NCBI GenBank assembly: GCA_965276635.1
Contig: CBDIBC010000005.1
Span: forward strand, 248,001-312,000
Length of the DNA stretch: 64,000 nucleotides
Reading direction: 5' to 3'
Source of the DNA: CBDIBC01 sp965276635
Lineage (GTDB): Bacteria > Actinomycetota > Acidimicrobiia > Acidimicrobiales > Palsa-688
Shown here: positions 52,290 through 61,287 of the stretch, piece after piece
How the letters are laid out: the number at the start of each line of letters is the position of its first letter
Position numbering within the stretch: position 1 is the stretch's first letter
The notes under the pieces: model-generated
The model's database searches: none
The model's input: only the letters and a program-made list of their open reading frames with translations
What the model was told of the DNA's origin: nothing
Translations under genes and position numbers: made by a program

Positions 52290-55226
52290 GTGCATGGCGG
52301 CGGTGATCCCGAGGCGATCATCCCGGCAGAACTGCCGGCGGCGATGACGTCCCGATCCCGGAGCCGTCGCGCCCCGGCCCGCGCCGTCTTCGTCGGGCTC
52401 GACGACTGGCTGGACCAGATAGGCGACGGTGGCGGCCCACGAGCCGCATCGATGGGCGACCGTGGCGGCCCACGAGCCGCATCGATCGGCGACGGTGGCG
52501 GCCCACGAGCCGCATCGATCGCCGACGCCTGTGCGCTCCTCGCGGAGACGCCGCTCGCCGTCGCCGTCGTCGCCCTTCGCCTCCTGACACCGGATCCCGT
52601 CGCCCCGTTGCGGGCCCTGCGGGCGGCGCGGCCCGACCTGGCGCTGGTCGTCGTGGCTGATTCGGCGTCGCCCGACGACGCCGCGCTGTTCCGAGCCGGG
52701 GTCCACGAGATCATCGATGCCGCCGGACTCCGCGCCGGCGCCCTCGAAGCTGTCATCCAGGCATCCATGGCTCGTGCCAGGGCACAGATCGACAGTGCGC
52801 GGACCGCTCGACAGCTCGAGCTGCTCCACGGCAACGCCAGCGAGGGGTACCTCGTGGTCGATCTCGGCGGCCGGATCCTCGCGGCAGGAGACGGACCTGC
52901 GCCCGATGCTCGGGGAACCGGTCTGCCCACCTCGGACGCATTCGATCTCGTCGTCCACGCCGAGCGCGCCCGGGTCAGGTCGATCTTCGATCGCGTCGCT
53001 CGACAGCACGGAGAGAGGGCGGAGCTGGAGACCGAGGTGGTCGGGCGGGGCGGCAACCGGCGGTGGATGGAGGTGAGCCTCACCAACCTGGCCCACGAGG
53101 ACAGCATTGGCGGCATCCTGGTCAACTACTGGGACATCACCCGGCGACGGGTGGCAGAGCAGGCGCTCGCCTTCAATGCCGCGGTGCTCGGCGCCGTCGG
53201 CCAGGCCATCATCGCCACCGATGCATCGGGTCGGATCGCCTACTGGAACCAGGCGGCCTCCGACCTCTACGGCTGGTCGCCGGCGGAGGTCGCCGGACGG
53301 CTGGTCCACGAGATCCTGGAGCCCGCCCGGTCGGACGAGACCGCCGCCATCCGCAGGCGGATCGCCGAAGGCAAGAGCTGGTCGGGCGAGGAGTGGCTCA
53401 GCCGACGCGGCGGGATCCGACTCCCCGTATGGACGACGGCGACACCGATGTTCGATGACGCCGGGAATCTGGTGGCGATCATCAGCGCGACCGCCGACCT
53501 CACGGAGCGCAGGCAGGCCGATGCCGGCCTGCGACGCCTGTCGGCGATCGTCGACAGCTCGACGGATGCCATCGTCTCGGAGACCATGGCCGGGATCATC
53601 ACCACCTGGAACCGGGGCGCCGAGCGCCTCTACGGCTACCGCGCCGACGAGGCCGTCGGCCGGCACATCTCGCTGGTCGTCCCCAACGCGGGACGCGCCG
53701 ATCTGCAGGCCCTGTTGGCGAACGTGGCCGCGGGCGTCGAGATCGAGCAGCTCGAAGCCGTCCGCCGGAAGAAAGGCGGTGAGGAAGTCACCGTCCTGCT
53801 CAGCGTCTCGCCTCTGCTCGACGATCGGGGCCGGCTGATCGGGGCTTCGACCGTGACCCACGACATCACCGAGCGAAAGGCGTTGGAACGGGAGCTCGAG
53901 CACCGGGCACTGCACGACGACCTCACCGGTCTGCCGAACCGGGCGTTGCTCAACGATCGGCTGGACCACGCCCTCGTTGCATCGGCGCGCACCGGGAGCA
54001 GGACCGGCGTCGCCATGCTGGATGTCGACGGGTTCAAGCTCGTCAACGACGCCCTCGGCCATACGGCCGGCGACGTCCTGCTCGTCGAGGTCGGGCACCG
54101 CCTGCGGGCCACCGTTCGACCCGCCGACACCGTCGCCCGCTTCGGCGGCGACGAGTTCGTGGTGGTGTGCGAGCAGGTGACGGTCGACGCCATGACGACC
54201 ATGGTCGCCCGGATCATCGACGCCATGACACAGCCGTTCGTCATCGAGGGCCGGGAGATCGCCCTGCACGCCAGCGTCGGCATCACCATCAGCCGGCAGG
54301 CCAGCACCAGCCAGTCGCTCCTCTCCGAGGCGGACGCCGCCATGTACCGGGCCAAGGAGCTGGGCCGGAGCCGGTCGGCGGTCTTCGACGACTCCATGCG
54401 GACCCGCGCCGCCGCGCTTCTCGAGGGATCGCGCGCCCTCGGGCTCGCCATCGCCAACCGAGAGCTCGTGCCCTACTTCCAACCGATCATCGACATGGCC
54501 ACCGGCCATACCGTCGGCGTCGAAGCGCTCGCTCGCTGGCACCAGCCCGACGGTCGTGTCATCCTGCCGTCGCACTTCATCCCCCTCGCGGAGACGAGCG
54601 GGCTGGTCGTCGATCTCGGCGAGCTCATCATGGCCCAGGGAGCCGAGCGGGTGGCCCGGTGGAACGCGGCGCCCGGCCGGACCGATCCGCTGTGGGTGAG
54701 CGTCAACCTGTCGGCCCGTCAACTCATCGACACCCGACTCGACGAGGTCGTCGCCGCTATCCTCGCCGAGTGCGGGCTGCCGCCGGATCTCCTTCATCTG
54801 GAGATCACCGAGACCGTGGTGATGCAGGACATCTCCCACGCCGTCCAGACCCTCGAGCGCCTCCGCCGCCTCGGCGTCCACCTGGCCGTCGACGACTTCG
54901 GGACGGGCTACAGCTCACTCGCCTACCTCAAGCAGCTCCCGGTCGACACGCTCAAGATCGACCGGTCCTTCATCCGCGGCGTGGCCACCAGCAGCGACGA
55001 CGCCTCGATCGTCAAGGCGGTCCTCAGCCTCGGCGGCGCCCTGGGCCTGCGATGCGTGGCCGAGGGCGTCGAGACAGCAGAGCAACGAGCGGCGCTGATG
55101 GCATTGGGGTGTCAGCTCGGCCAGGGCTACCTCTGGAGCCGTCCCCTCGCGCCCGCCGACGCCGACGCATGGGCCGAGCGGCAACGGCGGTCCGACCTCG
55201 CCGTCGGCTCCCATCAATCAAACTAA
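52290..55226 (+). CDS. Multi-PAS GGDEF-EAL cyclic-di-GMP signalling protein
   Basis: A product of up to 978 residues. Order: a receiver-like N-terminal region (about residues 20-180), three PAS domains (seen as VVDLGGRILAAGDG, ATDASGRIAYWNQAASDLYG and GIITTWNRGAERLYGYRADE), a GGDEF domain with intact VARFGGDEFVVVCEQ, and an EAL domain with GVEALARWHQPDGRV, LEITETVVMQD and LAVDDFGTGYSSLAYLKQLP. Both catalytic motifs look intact, so it may make or break c-di-GMP. GTG 52290 or ATG 52344 starts it; neither has a strong ribosome-binding site. Convergent overlap of four bases with the VWA gene. Confidence 0.9.
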   Translation: MHGGGDPEAIIPAELPAAMTSRSRSRRAPARAVFVGLDDWLDQIGDGGGPRAASMGDRGGPRAASIGDGGGPRAASIADACALLAETPLAVAVVALRLLTPDPVAPLRALRAARPDLALVVVADSASPDDAALFRAGVHEIIDAAGLRAGALEAVIQASMARARAQIDSARTARQLELLHGNASEGYLVVDLGGRILAAGDGPAPDARGTGLPTSDAFDLVVHAERARVRSIFDRVARQHGERAELETEVVGRGGNRRWMEVSLTNLAHEDSIGGILVNYWDITRRRVAEQALAFNAAVLGAVGQAIIATDASGRIAYWNQAASDLYGWSPAEVAGRLVHEILEPARSDETAAIRRRIAEGKSWSGEEWLSRRGGIRLPVWTTATPMFDDAGNLVAIISATADLTERRQADAGLRRLSAIVDSSTDAIVSETMAGIITTWNRGAERLYGYRADEAVGRHISLVVPNAGRADLQALLANVAAGVEIEQLEAVRRKKGGEEVTVLLSVSPLLDDRGRLIGASTVTHDITERKALERELEHRALHDDLTGLPNRALLNDRLDHALVASARTGSRTGVAMLDVDGFKLVNDALGHTAGDVLLVEVGHRLRATVRPADTVARFGGDEFVVVCEQVTVDAMTTMVARIIDAMTQPFVIEGREIALHASVGITISRQASTSQSLLSEADAAMYRAKELGRSRSAVFDDSMRTRAAALLEGSRALGLAIANRELVPYFQPIIDMATGHTVGVEALARWHQPDGRVILPSHFIPLAETSGLVVDLGELIMAQGAERVARWNAAPGRTDPLWVSVNLSARQLIDTRLDEVVAAILAECGLPPDLLHLEITETVVMQDISHAVQTLERLRRLGVHLAVDDFGTGYSSLAYLKQLPVDTLKIDRSFIRGVATSSDDASIVKAVLSLGGALGLRCVAEGVETAEQRAALMALGCQLGQGYLWSRPLAPADADAWAERQRRSDLAVGSHQSN
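52422..52520 (+). repeat. 33-bp tandem repeat in the GGDEF-EAL gene
   Basis: Three near-identical 33-base units encode an eleven-residue repeat (GDGGGPRAASI type) between the N-terminal strand and the receiver-like domain. The unit length keeps the frame. It is probably a flexible, length-variable linker. Confidence 0.9.
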
Positions 55227-56167
55227 AGGGCCGCCAGCACCTCGGTCAGCGCTACAGCCGCCTGGGACGGTCGCAGGAGTGGGGCCGTCCGCCCGCCACC
55301 GGCATCGGCCAGCCGGGCGCAGGCTGCAGGTCCGTCGTCGTCGCCCGGCAGGGCCAGGACGTGCAGGCGGGCACCGGCTGCCCCGGTGGCGGCGGCCACG
55401 ACGACCGGGTCGCCACCTTCGTTGGCCATCCCGTCGGTGAGCGTCACCACCTCCCGGCGCCCGGCGCGCGCCATCCCCGCCTGGGCCAGCGCGGTCCGCA
55501 GCCCCAGGGCCAGGTCGGTGGTGTCGCCGCCGCGCAGGTCGAAGAGGGCGTCGAGCACCGTCGTCGCCGGTGCCGCGCTGCGGACGTCGCGCAGGACCAC
55601 CGCTCGGGACCAGAAGGCCACCACGGCCAGCTCGTCGTGAGGACGCAATCGCAACGCCAGGGACGCAGCCGCGACGACGGCTGCTGCCAGGGGATCGCCG
55701 CTCACCGAGCCGGAGGCGTCGACCAGGAGCACGTACGCGACGGACGAGCGCCGCCAGGCCCGCCACCGCAGGTCGTTGCTGTCGAGGTGCGGCCGTTCGG
55801 CCAGCCGCTCGAGGGTGGCGTCAATGTCGAGGTCCAGGCCGTCGGGCGCGGCGACGGTCGCCAGCCGCCCCGATCCGCCGGACCGGGGCGTGGAGGCCGG
55901 GCGAGCGAGCGGCAGCAGCAGGCGCGCAGCTGCCGACCGGGCCTGGACGCGCAGGTCCCGGTCGGTGGCGTGGGTGAGGTCCATGAGCATGGCCAGGGTG
56001 GCGTCGGGATCGTCCACCATCGCCGCCGTCAGCGCCGAGGTGTCCAGCCTCCCCACCTCGGGCGAGACGGCATCCGTCGCCGGGTGGCGTCGCTGCAGCT
56101 GCTGGCGGCTGAGGGAGCGCCGGGCCTGGTCCTGGCGCAGCCGGTCGACGGCCTGCGGATCGGTCAG
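55223..56167 (-). CDS. von Willebrand factor A-domain protein paired with MoxR ATPase
   Basis: A product of about 314 residues with a C-terminal VWA domain: MIDAS motif VAYVLLVDASGSVSGDPLAA (D-x-S-x-S), threonine in GGDTTDLALGLRTAL, aspartate in VVTLTDGMANEGGDP. The N-terminal part is helical and basic (DRLRQDQARRSLSRQQLQRR). It directly follows the MoxR-type ATPase; the only start at the junction is CTG 56167 overlapping its stop (CTGA), so the start is uncertain. Such pairs act like chelatase or chaperone modules that mature partner proteins. Confidence 0.75.
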   Translation of the reverse strand: MTDPQAVDRLRQDQARRSLSRQQLQRRHPATDAVSPEVGRLDTSALTAAMVDDPDATLAMLMDLTHATDRDLRVQARSAAARLLLPLARPASTPRSGGSGRLATVAAPDGLDLDIDATLERLAERPHLDSNDLRWRAWRRSSVAYVLLVDASGSVSGDPLAAAVVAAASLALRLRPHDELAVVAFWSRAVVLRDVRSAAPATTVLDALFDLRGGDTTDLALGLRTALAQAGMARAGRREVVTLTDGMANEGGDPVVVAAATGAAGARLHVLALPGDDDGPAACARLADAGGGRTAPLLRPSQAAVALTEVLAAL

Positions 56168-57108
56168 GGCGTCGCCGCGTCTCCCGCTTGGTGGTCGGTC
56201 CGGGCCTGCACTCGCCCCGGACCCCTCGCTTTTCCCCCGCTGTCGTCGCTCCCGACGGCCGGGCGGGCCTGCGCCCAAAGATCGGCGACCACGTCCTCGA
56301 CCGAGCGGGCGCAGCCCTCCCGGGGCGTGACGCGGCCCGACAGTGCGGTGAGGGCGGCGTCCAAGCCGACCTGCTCGTCGAGCGACCCGCCACCGGGCGA
56401 GCGCAGCACGGCGAGCTGCTCGGCCACCGCCACCAGGTCGAGGGCGCCGCGCACAGATGCGCCGATCCGCAGGTCGGGGTGGGCGCGGCTGAGACGCACG
56501 GCCCGCACGGCGCGAGCAACGAGGGCGTCGGGTCCGGCCGTGAGGCGGCCGACGATGGCCACCTCGTCGGCCTCGTCCTGGTACGACACCCCCACGCGAC
56601 ACGACCGGTCATACAGCGCCGGGGTGACCCGGCCGGTCCCGATGGCATCGAAAGGGTTCATGGCCGCCACCAGGCGGAAGGTGGCTGCCGCCACCACCTC
56701 ACCGAATCGCGGCACCTGCATGCGCCGCTCCGAGAGCACACCGAGGAGGACGTTGATGGTCTCCTCGGGAGCGCGGTTCAGCTCTTCCACGTAGAGCAGG
56801 CCTCCGGCGGTCATGGCGTCGACCAACGGGCCCGGGACGAAGTTCTCGGGCCGATAGCCCTCGCCGAGCACCCGTGAGGGGTCGTGGTGGCCGACCAGGC
56901 GGGCCGGGCTCAGCTCGGCGTTGCCCTCCACCAGCATCAGCGGGACACCGGCACCGGCGGCCAAGCTGCGCAGGAGGGTCGTCTTGCCGGTGCCCGGAGG
57001 ACCCTCGAGCAGCACGCTGCGCCCGGCCGCCAGCGCCGCGGCCACCACCTCGGTGTCGCGGGACCGGCCGACCAGCGCGGAACGGGCCGCGGCCACCATC
57101 TCGATCAC
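56164..57108 (-). CDS. MoxR-type AAA+ ATPase
   Basis: A 314-residue AAA+ protein: Walker A GRSVLLEGPPGTGKTTLLRS, the pore-loop region ELSPARLVGHHDPSRVLGEG, Walker B AGGLLYVEELNRAPEETINV, sensor 1 RLVAAMNPFDAIGTGRVTPA and an arginine in YDRSCRVGVSYQ. This is the MoxR/ChlI layout that works with VWA-domain partners, here encoded immediately downstream. GTG 57108 or ATG 57099 starts it. The alcohol dehydrogenase gene lies 130 bp upstream on the same strand, so the ATPase-VWA pair may help to activate it or another metalloenzyme; this is inference. Confidence 0.85.
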   Translation of the reverse strand: MIEMVAAARSALVGRSRDTEVVAAALAAGRSVLLEGPPGTGKTTLLRSLAAGAGVPLMLVEGNAELSPARLVGHHDPSRVLGEGYRPENFVPGPLVDAMTAGGLLYVEELNRAPEETINVLLGVLSERRMQVPRFGEVVAAATFRLVAAMNPFDAIGTGRVTPALYDRSCRVGVSYQDEADEVAIVGRLTAGPDALVARAVRAVRLSRAHPDLRIGASVRGALDLVAVAEQLAVLRSPGGGSLDEQVGLDAALTALSGRVTPREGCARSVEDVVADLWAQARPAVGSDDSGGKARGPGRVQARTDHQAGDAATP

Positions 57109-57239
57109 GGGCAGGGCGCCCGCAACCGGCCCAAGTCCGGACACGCCCCCGTCAGCCGCCGGCAACCGCCCCGAGTCAGGCCCCGGCAACCGGCCCGGGT
57201 CAGCCGGCAGCCGGCTTGAGTCAGCCGCCGGCCGGAGCG

Positions 57240-58361
57240 TCAATCGAACAGGACCACGCCGCGGATGTTCTTGCCGGCGTGCATGTCCTCGTAGCCCTGG
57301 GCCACCTGGTCGAGGGTGTAGGTGGCAGTGACCAGCTCGTCGAGCTTGAGCTTGCCGTCCCGGTACATCTGCGCCTGGCGCAGGATGTCGGAGCTGGGGC
57401 TGGACTCGCCGAACAGCGACCCCTGGATGCGCTTCTGGAACAGGGTCAGCTCCCCCAGCGACACGGGAATGCCCACCTCGGTGATGTCCCCCAGCCCCGT
57501 CACCACGACGGTGCCAGCCTTGCGGGTGGCCGCGAACGCCTGGGCCACGTGCTCGCCGTGGACGACGCCGATGGTAACGATGACGGAGTCGGCGCCCTGC
57601 CCGTCGGTGAGGCTCTTGGCCAGCTCGTCGGCCTCGGCGATGCCGTCGAAGGCGTGGGTGGCACCCAGCTGCATGGCCTTCTCCCGCTTCATGGCCACCG
57701 GGTCCACGGCGATCACGTTCGAGGCCCCAGCGTGGGCGGCGCCCTGCACGGCGTTGATCCCGATGCCGCCGACGCCCATGACGATGACGGTGTCGCCGGG
57801 ACCGACGGCGGCCGAGTTCACCGCCGAGCCCCAACCGGTCCCCACCCCACAACCGAGGAGGCAGACCTTGTCGAGGGGCAGGTCCTTGTCGATCTTCACC
57901 GCCGAGTTCAGCGACACGACGGTGTGCGCACAGAAGGTGGAGATGCCGCACATCTGGCCTACCGGTTCACCCCCCGTGGTGTGCAGGCGGAAGCTGGTGG
58001 GATCCTCGAACCGGGCACCGCTCAGCAGCCCGGCGCCCAGGTCGCAGAGGTTCTGCATGCCGGCGGCGCACCACCGGCACCGCCCGCATCCGGGCAGGAA
58101 CGAGAAGACGACATGGTCGCCCTCCTCGAAGCCGGCCGTGTGCGGCCCCACCTGGTCCACGACCCCTGCGCCCTCGTGGCCCCCGGCGAAGGGGTAGACC
58201 CCGGCGGGGATGTCTCCGGTCGCCAGGTGGTCGTCGGAGTGGCACAGCCCCGATGCCACCATCCTCACCCGGATCTCTCCCTGTCGGGGATCGTCCAGCT
58301 CGAGGTCGATCACCTCGAAGGAGCCGGGCGCCTTGGTGATGACTGCACCGCGTGTCTGCAT
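57240..58361 (-). CDS. NDMA-dependent zinc alcohol dehydrogenase, paralogue 2
   Basis: A 373-residue paralogue of the enzyme at 49975-51096, with the same zinc ligands (GLCHSDDHLATGDIPAG, CGRCRWCAAGMQNLC) and NAD fold (VIVMGVGGIGINAVQGAAHA). ATG 58361 follows AGGGGGGAACG and gives the same MQTRGAV start as paralogue 1. The two differ mainly around residues 110-135 and 325-335, so they probably have different alcohol substrates. Confidence 0.9.
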   Translation of the reverse strand: MQTRGAVITKAPGSFEVIDLELDDPRQGEIRVRMVASGLCHSDDHLATGDIPAGVYPFAGGHEGAGVVDQVGPHTAGFEEGDHVVFSFLPGCGRCRWCAAGMQNLCDLGAGLLSGARFEDPTSFRLHTTGGEPVGQMCGISTFCAHTVVSLNSAVKIDKDLPLDKVCLLGCGVGTGWGSAVNSAAVGPGDTVIVMGVGGIGINAVQGAAHAGASNVIAVDPVAMKREKAMQLGATHAFDGIAEADELAKSLTDGQGADSVIVTIGVVHGEHVAQAFAATRKAGTVVVTGLGDITEVGIPVSLGELTLFQKRIQGSLFGESSPSSDILRQAQMYRDGKLKLDELVTATYTLDQVAQGYEDMHAGKNIRGVVLFD

Positions 58362-58497
58362 CGTTCCCCCCTGCAATCTCGGATCTGGCTGATCGGACCC
58401 GTCGACACACTACCGACGTCGGGGCAGGAATGAGCTGCCCGGCAGCCGGGTAGATGTCCGCCGCTCCATCCCACAGACCCAGGCGGGAGGCCACTCG

Positions 58498-58629
58498 ATG
58501 GCCACGACACAGCACGCACCCGCCACGCCGGACGCGGTACGCAGCCTCATCCCTGCCCGGATCGATCGGCTGCGATGGTCGAGCTTCCACACCAAGCTGG
58601 TGATCGCGCTGGGCCTGGAGGACGTGGCC
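58498..58629 (+). pseudogene. MFS transporter N-terminal fragment
   Basis: ATG 58498 opens APATPDAVRSLIPARIDRLR and WSSFHTKLVIALGLED, the conserved start of a sugar/organic-acid MFS family up to the beginning of TM1. The sequence then changes and no membrane spans follow. It is a deletion remnant. Confidence 0.5.
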
Positions 58630-58741
58630 AGCCCGCTCAGCTCGGTGCGGCCCTCGCCCCACCTGTCGAACGTGACCGGTGCGCCTCGACCGCCGGCGGC
58701 TCGAACGGTCCCGCCCACCTGAACCATCTATTGCGGGAGAA

Positions 58742-59239
58742 CTACTGGAGTCCGAGGACGTAGGCGGCCTGACCGGCGTGCTGGAGATCGTCGCCGATCA
58801 CGCTCACCAGGCGCACGCCGAGGGTCACCGGCGGGTCCCAGTGCTCGTCAACAACCCGGTCGAGATCGACCGGCCCCAGCCTGGCCAGGTAGGCCACGCT
58901 GGCCTCGTGCACGGCCCGGTGGTAGCCGAGCAGATCGGCGGCAGATGCTCGCACCGCCGCCACCTCGGCTGCATCCTGCCCGTAGCCGGTGGCCGTCGGC
59001 GCGAACGGCAACCCGAAGCGCTCGACCCACCCTGCGCTCGTCCACACCTGCTCGGCGCCCGCCACGCCGGCCACGTGATCGTCTTGCACGCGCGACAGAT
59101 GCCACACCAACCAGGCCGCCGAGTTCCCCGTGTCGCCCGGCCGGAACGCCAGCTGGTCGACCGTCCGGCCCTCGACGACGCGCTCCACCGTCGACCGCAC
59201 ACGATCGAAGGCATCCACCAGCAGTTCGGCGATGTCCAC
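58742..59239 (-). CDS. DinB-like (DUF664-type) metal-binding protein
   Basis: A 165-residue four-helix bundle of the DinB/mycothiol-dependent superfamily: ELLVDAFDRVRSTVERVVEG, SAAWLVWHLSRVQDDHVAGV with the first histidine ligands, LLGYHRAVHEASVAYLARLG, and VSVIGDDLQHAGQAAYVLGL with the last histidine. These helices usually hold one metal ion and act in thiol-dependent detoxification. GTG 59239 is the likely start. It appears intact between two remnants. Confidence 0.8.
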   Translation of the reverse strand: MDIAELLVDAFDRVRSTVERVVEGRTVDQLAFRPGDTGNSAAWLVWHLSRVQDDHVAGVAGAEQVWTSAGWVERFGLPFAPTATGYGQDAAEVAAVRASAADLLGYHRAVHEASVAYLARLGPVDLDRVVDEHWDPPVTLGVRLVSVIGDDLQHAGQAAYVLGLQ

Positions 59240-59356
59240 GGTCGCGATCCTCTCGTCCGGCCCCTGGATTGTCCATTCGGGGGGCGCCGTTCGTCTCTCG
59301 CATGGCCCGGCGACCAGCGGCGACGTCGATTGGTCCGGCCCGGAGCAGCCGACGTG

Positions 59357-60060
59357 ATGAATGCGTACGGCGAGTTCGGCCAGGCGGCCGCTGCGGTGCT
59401 CCGCGGCGGCCAAGCCCTGTACCCGACCGCCACGGCAACCACCGTCCGCGTGCGTGGGGGCAAGGGCGGCGACGTCGTCACCAGCGACGGCCCCTATGCC
59501 GAGACCAAGGAGTCGGCCGCCCTGATCGCCGCCACGAGCCTCGGGTCCGACGACACCAGCTGCGCCGACCCGCGGCGGCTGATCTTCACGTGTTGCCATC
59601 CCTGCCTGGGGCTAGAAGCGCAGGTGGCGCTGGCCCTGCGCACGCTCGGCGGCCTCTCCACCCCCGAGGCGGCCCGCGCCCTGCTCGTGCCCGAGGCCAC
59701 CATGGCCAAACGGCTTACCCGGGCCAAGCCGAAGGTCGCGCCGGCCCCGATCCCCTGTCGCGTGCCCGACGACGATCAGCTGCCGCAACGGTTGGCGGGA
59801 GTGGCCACGACCGTGTACTTGATCGTCAACGAGGGGTATGCCAGCGGGGCCGGTGACGACTGATGCGCGACGGGCCGGCCACCGCGCTGGAGCTGGTCGA
59901 CGCCGTCGCAGACCTCCGCACCTACCCTGGTGGCATGCCACATGCGCCGAGCTGCGGGCGCGCCGACGAGGCGCGAGGCGCCTACCGCGACGCCCTGGCG
60001 TCAGGCTCGAGCATCCAGCAGGCGGGGCACCTCGAGCGCCGGGTCGCCGACCTCCGATGA
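59357..60060 (+). pseudogene. YCII-domain/ECF-sigma remnant fused by deletions
   Basis: The frame starts within a YCII (DGPF) protein (MNAYGEFGQAAAAVLRGGQA, VVTSDGPYAETKE) and passes directly into the middle of an ECF sigma factor of the DUF6596 type (LIFTCCHPCLGLEAQVALAL, LLVPEATMAKRLTRAKPKV, VYLIVNEGYASGAGDD) to TGA 59861. A further scrap of the sigma C-terminus (RADEARGAYRDALASGSSIQ) ends at 60058. YCII and such sigma genes are natural neighbours, so a deletion fused them. Regions 2 and 4 are incomplete. Confidence 0.7.
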
Positions 60061-60109
60061 GGCCAATCGCGCCTCTGCGCGTCGTCCGGCCCGCCGACAG
60101 GATGCTCCG

Positions 60110-60991
60110 TCACGATCCGGCGAGCTCCCGGAGCCGCGGCAGCGCCTGCTCGGCCAGCTTCGCCACCCACCCGGCCGGGTCATCACCCATCGGCGACACC
60201 CACACCTGCTCGATGCCGAGCGCGGCATACTCGTCCATATCGGCCAGGAAGGCGTCGACATCGGCGAGCGGGTCGGCCGCCCCCCATATGATGGTCTTCT
60301 CGATGTCGCGAGGATCGCGGTCGGCGTCGACGCAGTGGCGGGCCAGCACGTCGAGCTTGTGGCCGACCACCGCAGGGTCGGGCGCGAACAGGTTGCACGC
60401 GTCGGCATAGCGAGCCACCAGGCGGAGCGCCTGGCGCTCGCCGCTGCCCCCGATGAGGATCCTCGGGGCGGGCCGGCGGATCGGGCGCGGCGAGCAGATC
60501 GTCTCGGCCAGGTGGTAGTGGCTCCCGTCATAGGGCCCGTCGTCGTCGCTCCACATCTGCCGGCAGATCTGCAGTGCCTCCTCCAGCCGCTCGAACCGTT
60601 CGCCGAGCGGCGGGAACGGCACCCCGAGGCCGAGATGCTCGCGCTCGTACCACGCCGCCCCGATCCCGAGCAGAGCGCGCCCTCCGGAGAGGACGTCGAG
60701 GGTCGTCACCGTCTTGGCTAGCAACCCGGGCTGGCGGTAGGTGACGCCGGTGACCAGGAGGCCGAGATCGATGTGCCGGGTCTGCCCCGCCAGGAAGCCG
60801 AGGGAGGTGTAGCCCTCCAGCATGGGGTCCTGCGAGGTGGCCAGATCCTCCATCTGGAACCAGTGGTCCATAAGGGTAAATGTGGAACATCCCCCCTCGT
60901 CGGCCGCCCGGGCGGTGGCCGCCAGAACCGACGCCAGCGCCGGCGGCCCGCCCGGGAGAGTGAAGTTGGGGAAGTGGATGGCGAGCTTCAT
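60110..60991 (-). CDS. LLM-class F420-dependent oxidoreductase
   Basis: A 293-residue luciferase-like barrel protein: MKLAIHFPNFTLPGG, FTLMDHWFQM, HIDLGLLVTGVTYRQPGLLA, KTVTTLDVLSGGRALLGIGA and WYEREHLGLGVPFP, APRILIGGSGERQALRLVAR, and a C-terminal GIEQVWVSPMG. These match actinobacterial F420-dependent hydride-transfer enzymes (TIGR03560-like). Substrate unknown. ATG 60991 follows GGGTGGTGTCC. Intact, unlike the F420-type fragment at 23.7 kb. Confidence 0.88.
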   Translation of the reverse strand: MKLAIHFPNFTLPGGPPALASVLAATARAADEGGCSTFTLMDHWFQMEDLATSQDPMLEGYTSLGFLAGQTRHIDLGLLVTGVTYRQPGLLAKTVTTLDVLSGGRALLGIGAAWYEREHLGLGVPFPPLGERFERLEEALQICRQMWSDDDGPYDGSHYHLAETICSPRPIRRPAPRILIGGSGERQALRLVARYADACNLFAPDPAVVGHKLDVLARHCVDADRDPRDIEKTIIWGAADPLADVDAFLADMDEYAALGIEQVWVSPMGDDPAGWVAKLAEQALPRLRELAGS

Positions 60992-61070
60992 GGACACCAC
61001 CCTGGCCGATCCGGACGAGATGGCCTGGCCGATCTGGTGTTGATGGCCACCGTCGTGGCGTTCACCGGCG

Positions 61071-61140
61071 TGGCCTTCGCCGGCCGAGCGGCGACCGCCG
61101 CCTGAGCGGCAACCGCCGCCTGAGCGGCAACCGCCGGCCG
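61071..61140. repeat. GC-rich 18-bp imperfect tandem repeat
   Basis: The unit GCGGCAACCGCCGCCTGA is repeated about three times with small changes, flanked by GCCGGCCGAG on both sides. The block can also fold because GCGGC and GCCGC alternate. It lies between the divergently oriented LLM oxidoreductase and metallopeptidase genes. Confidence 0.7.
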
Positions 61141-61287
61141 AGACGCGCTGCACCAACGACGCCACCAGCCCGGCGGAAAGCCACCAAACCGCCCAGACGA
61201 GCGCGCCGCAGAGACGGGCGCCGGGCGGTGGCGAGCCGGGTCGCCGATCACCCCCGCGGCGAGCAGGGACAGGGCTAACGTCGCCGC

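Noticed and set aside
52257..56794. Very long open frames of about 870 codons antisense to or beside the GGDEF-EAL gene.
   Set aside because: They overlap well-supported genes and are products of high GC content, lacking recognisable domains.
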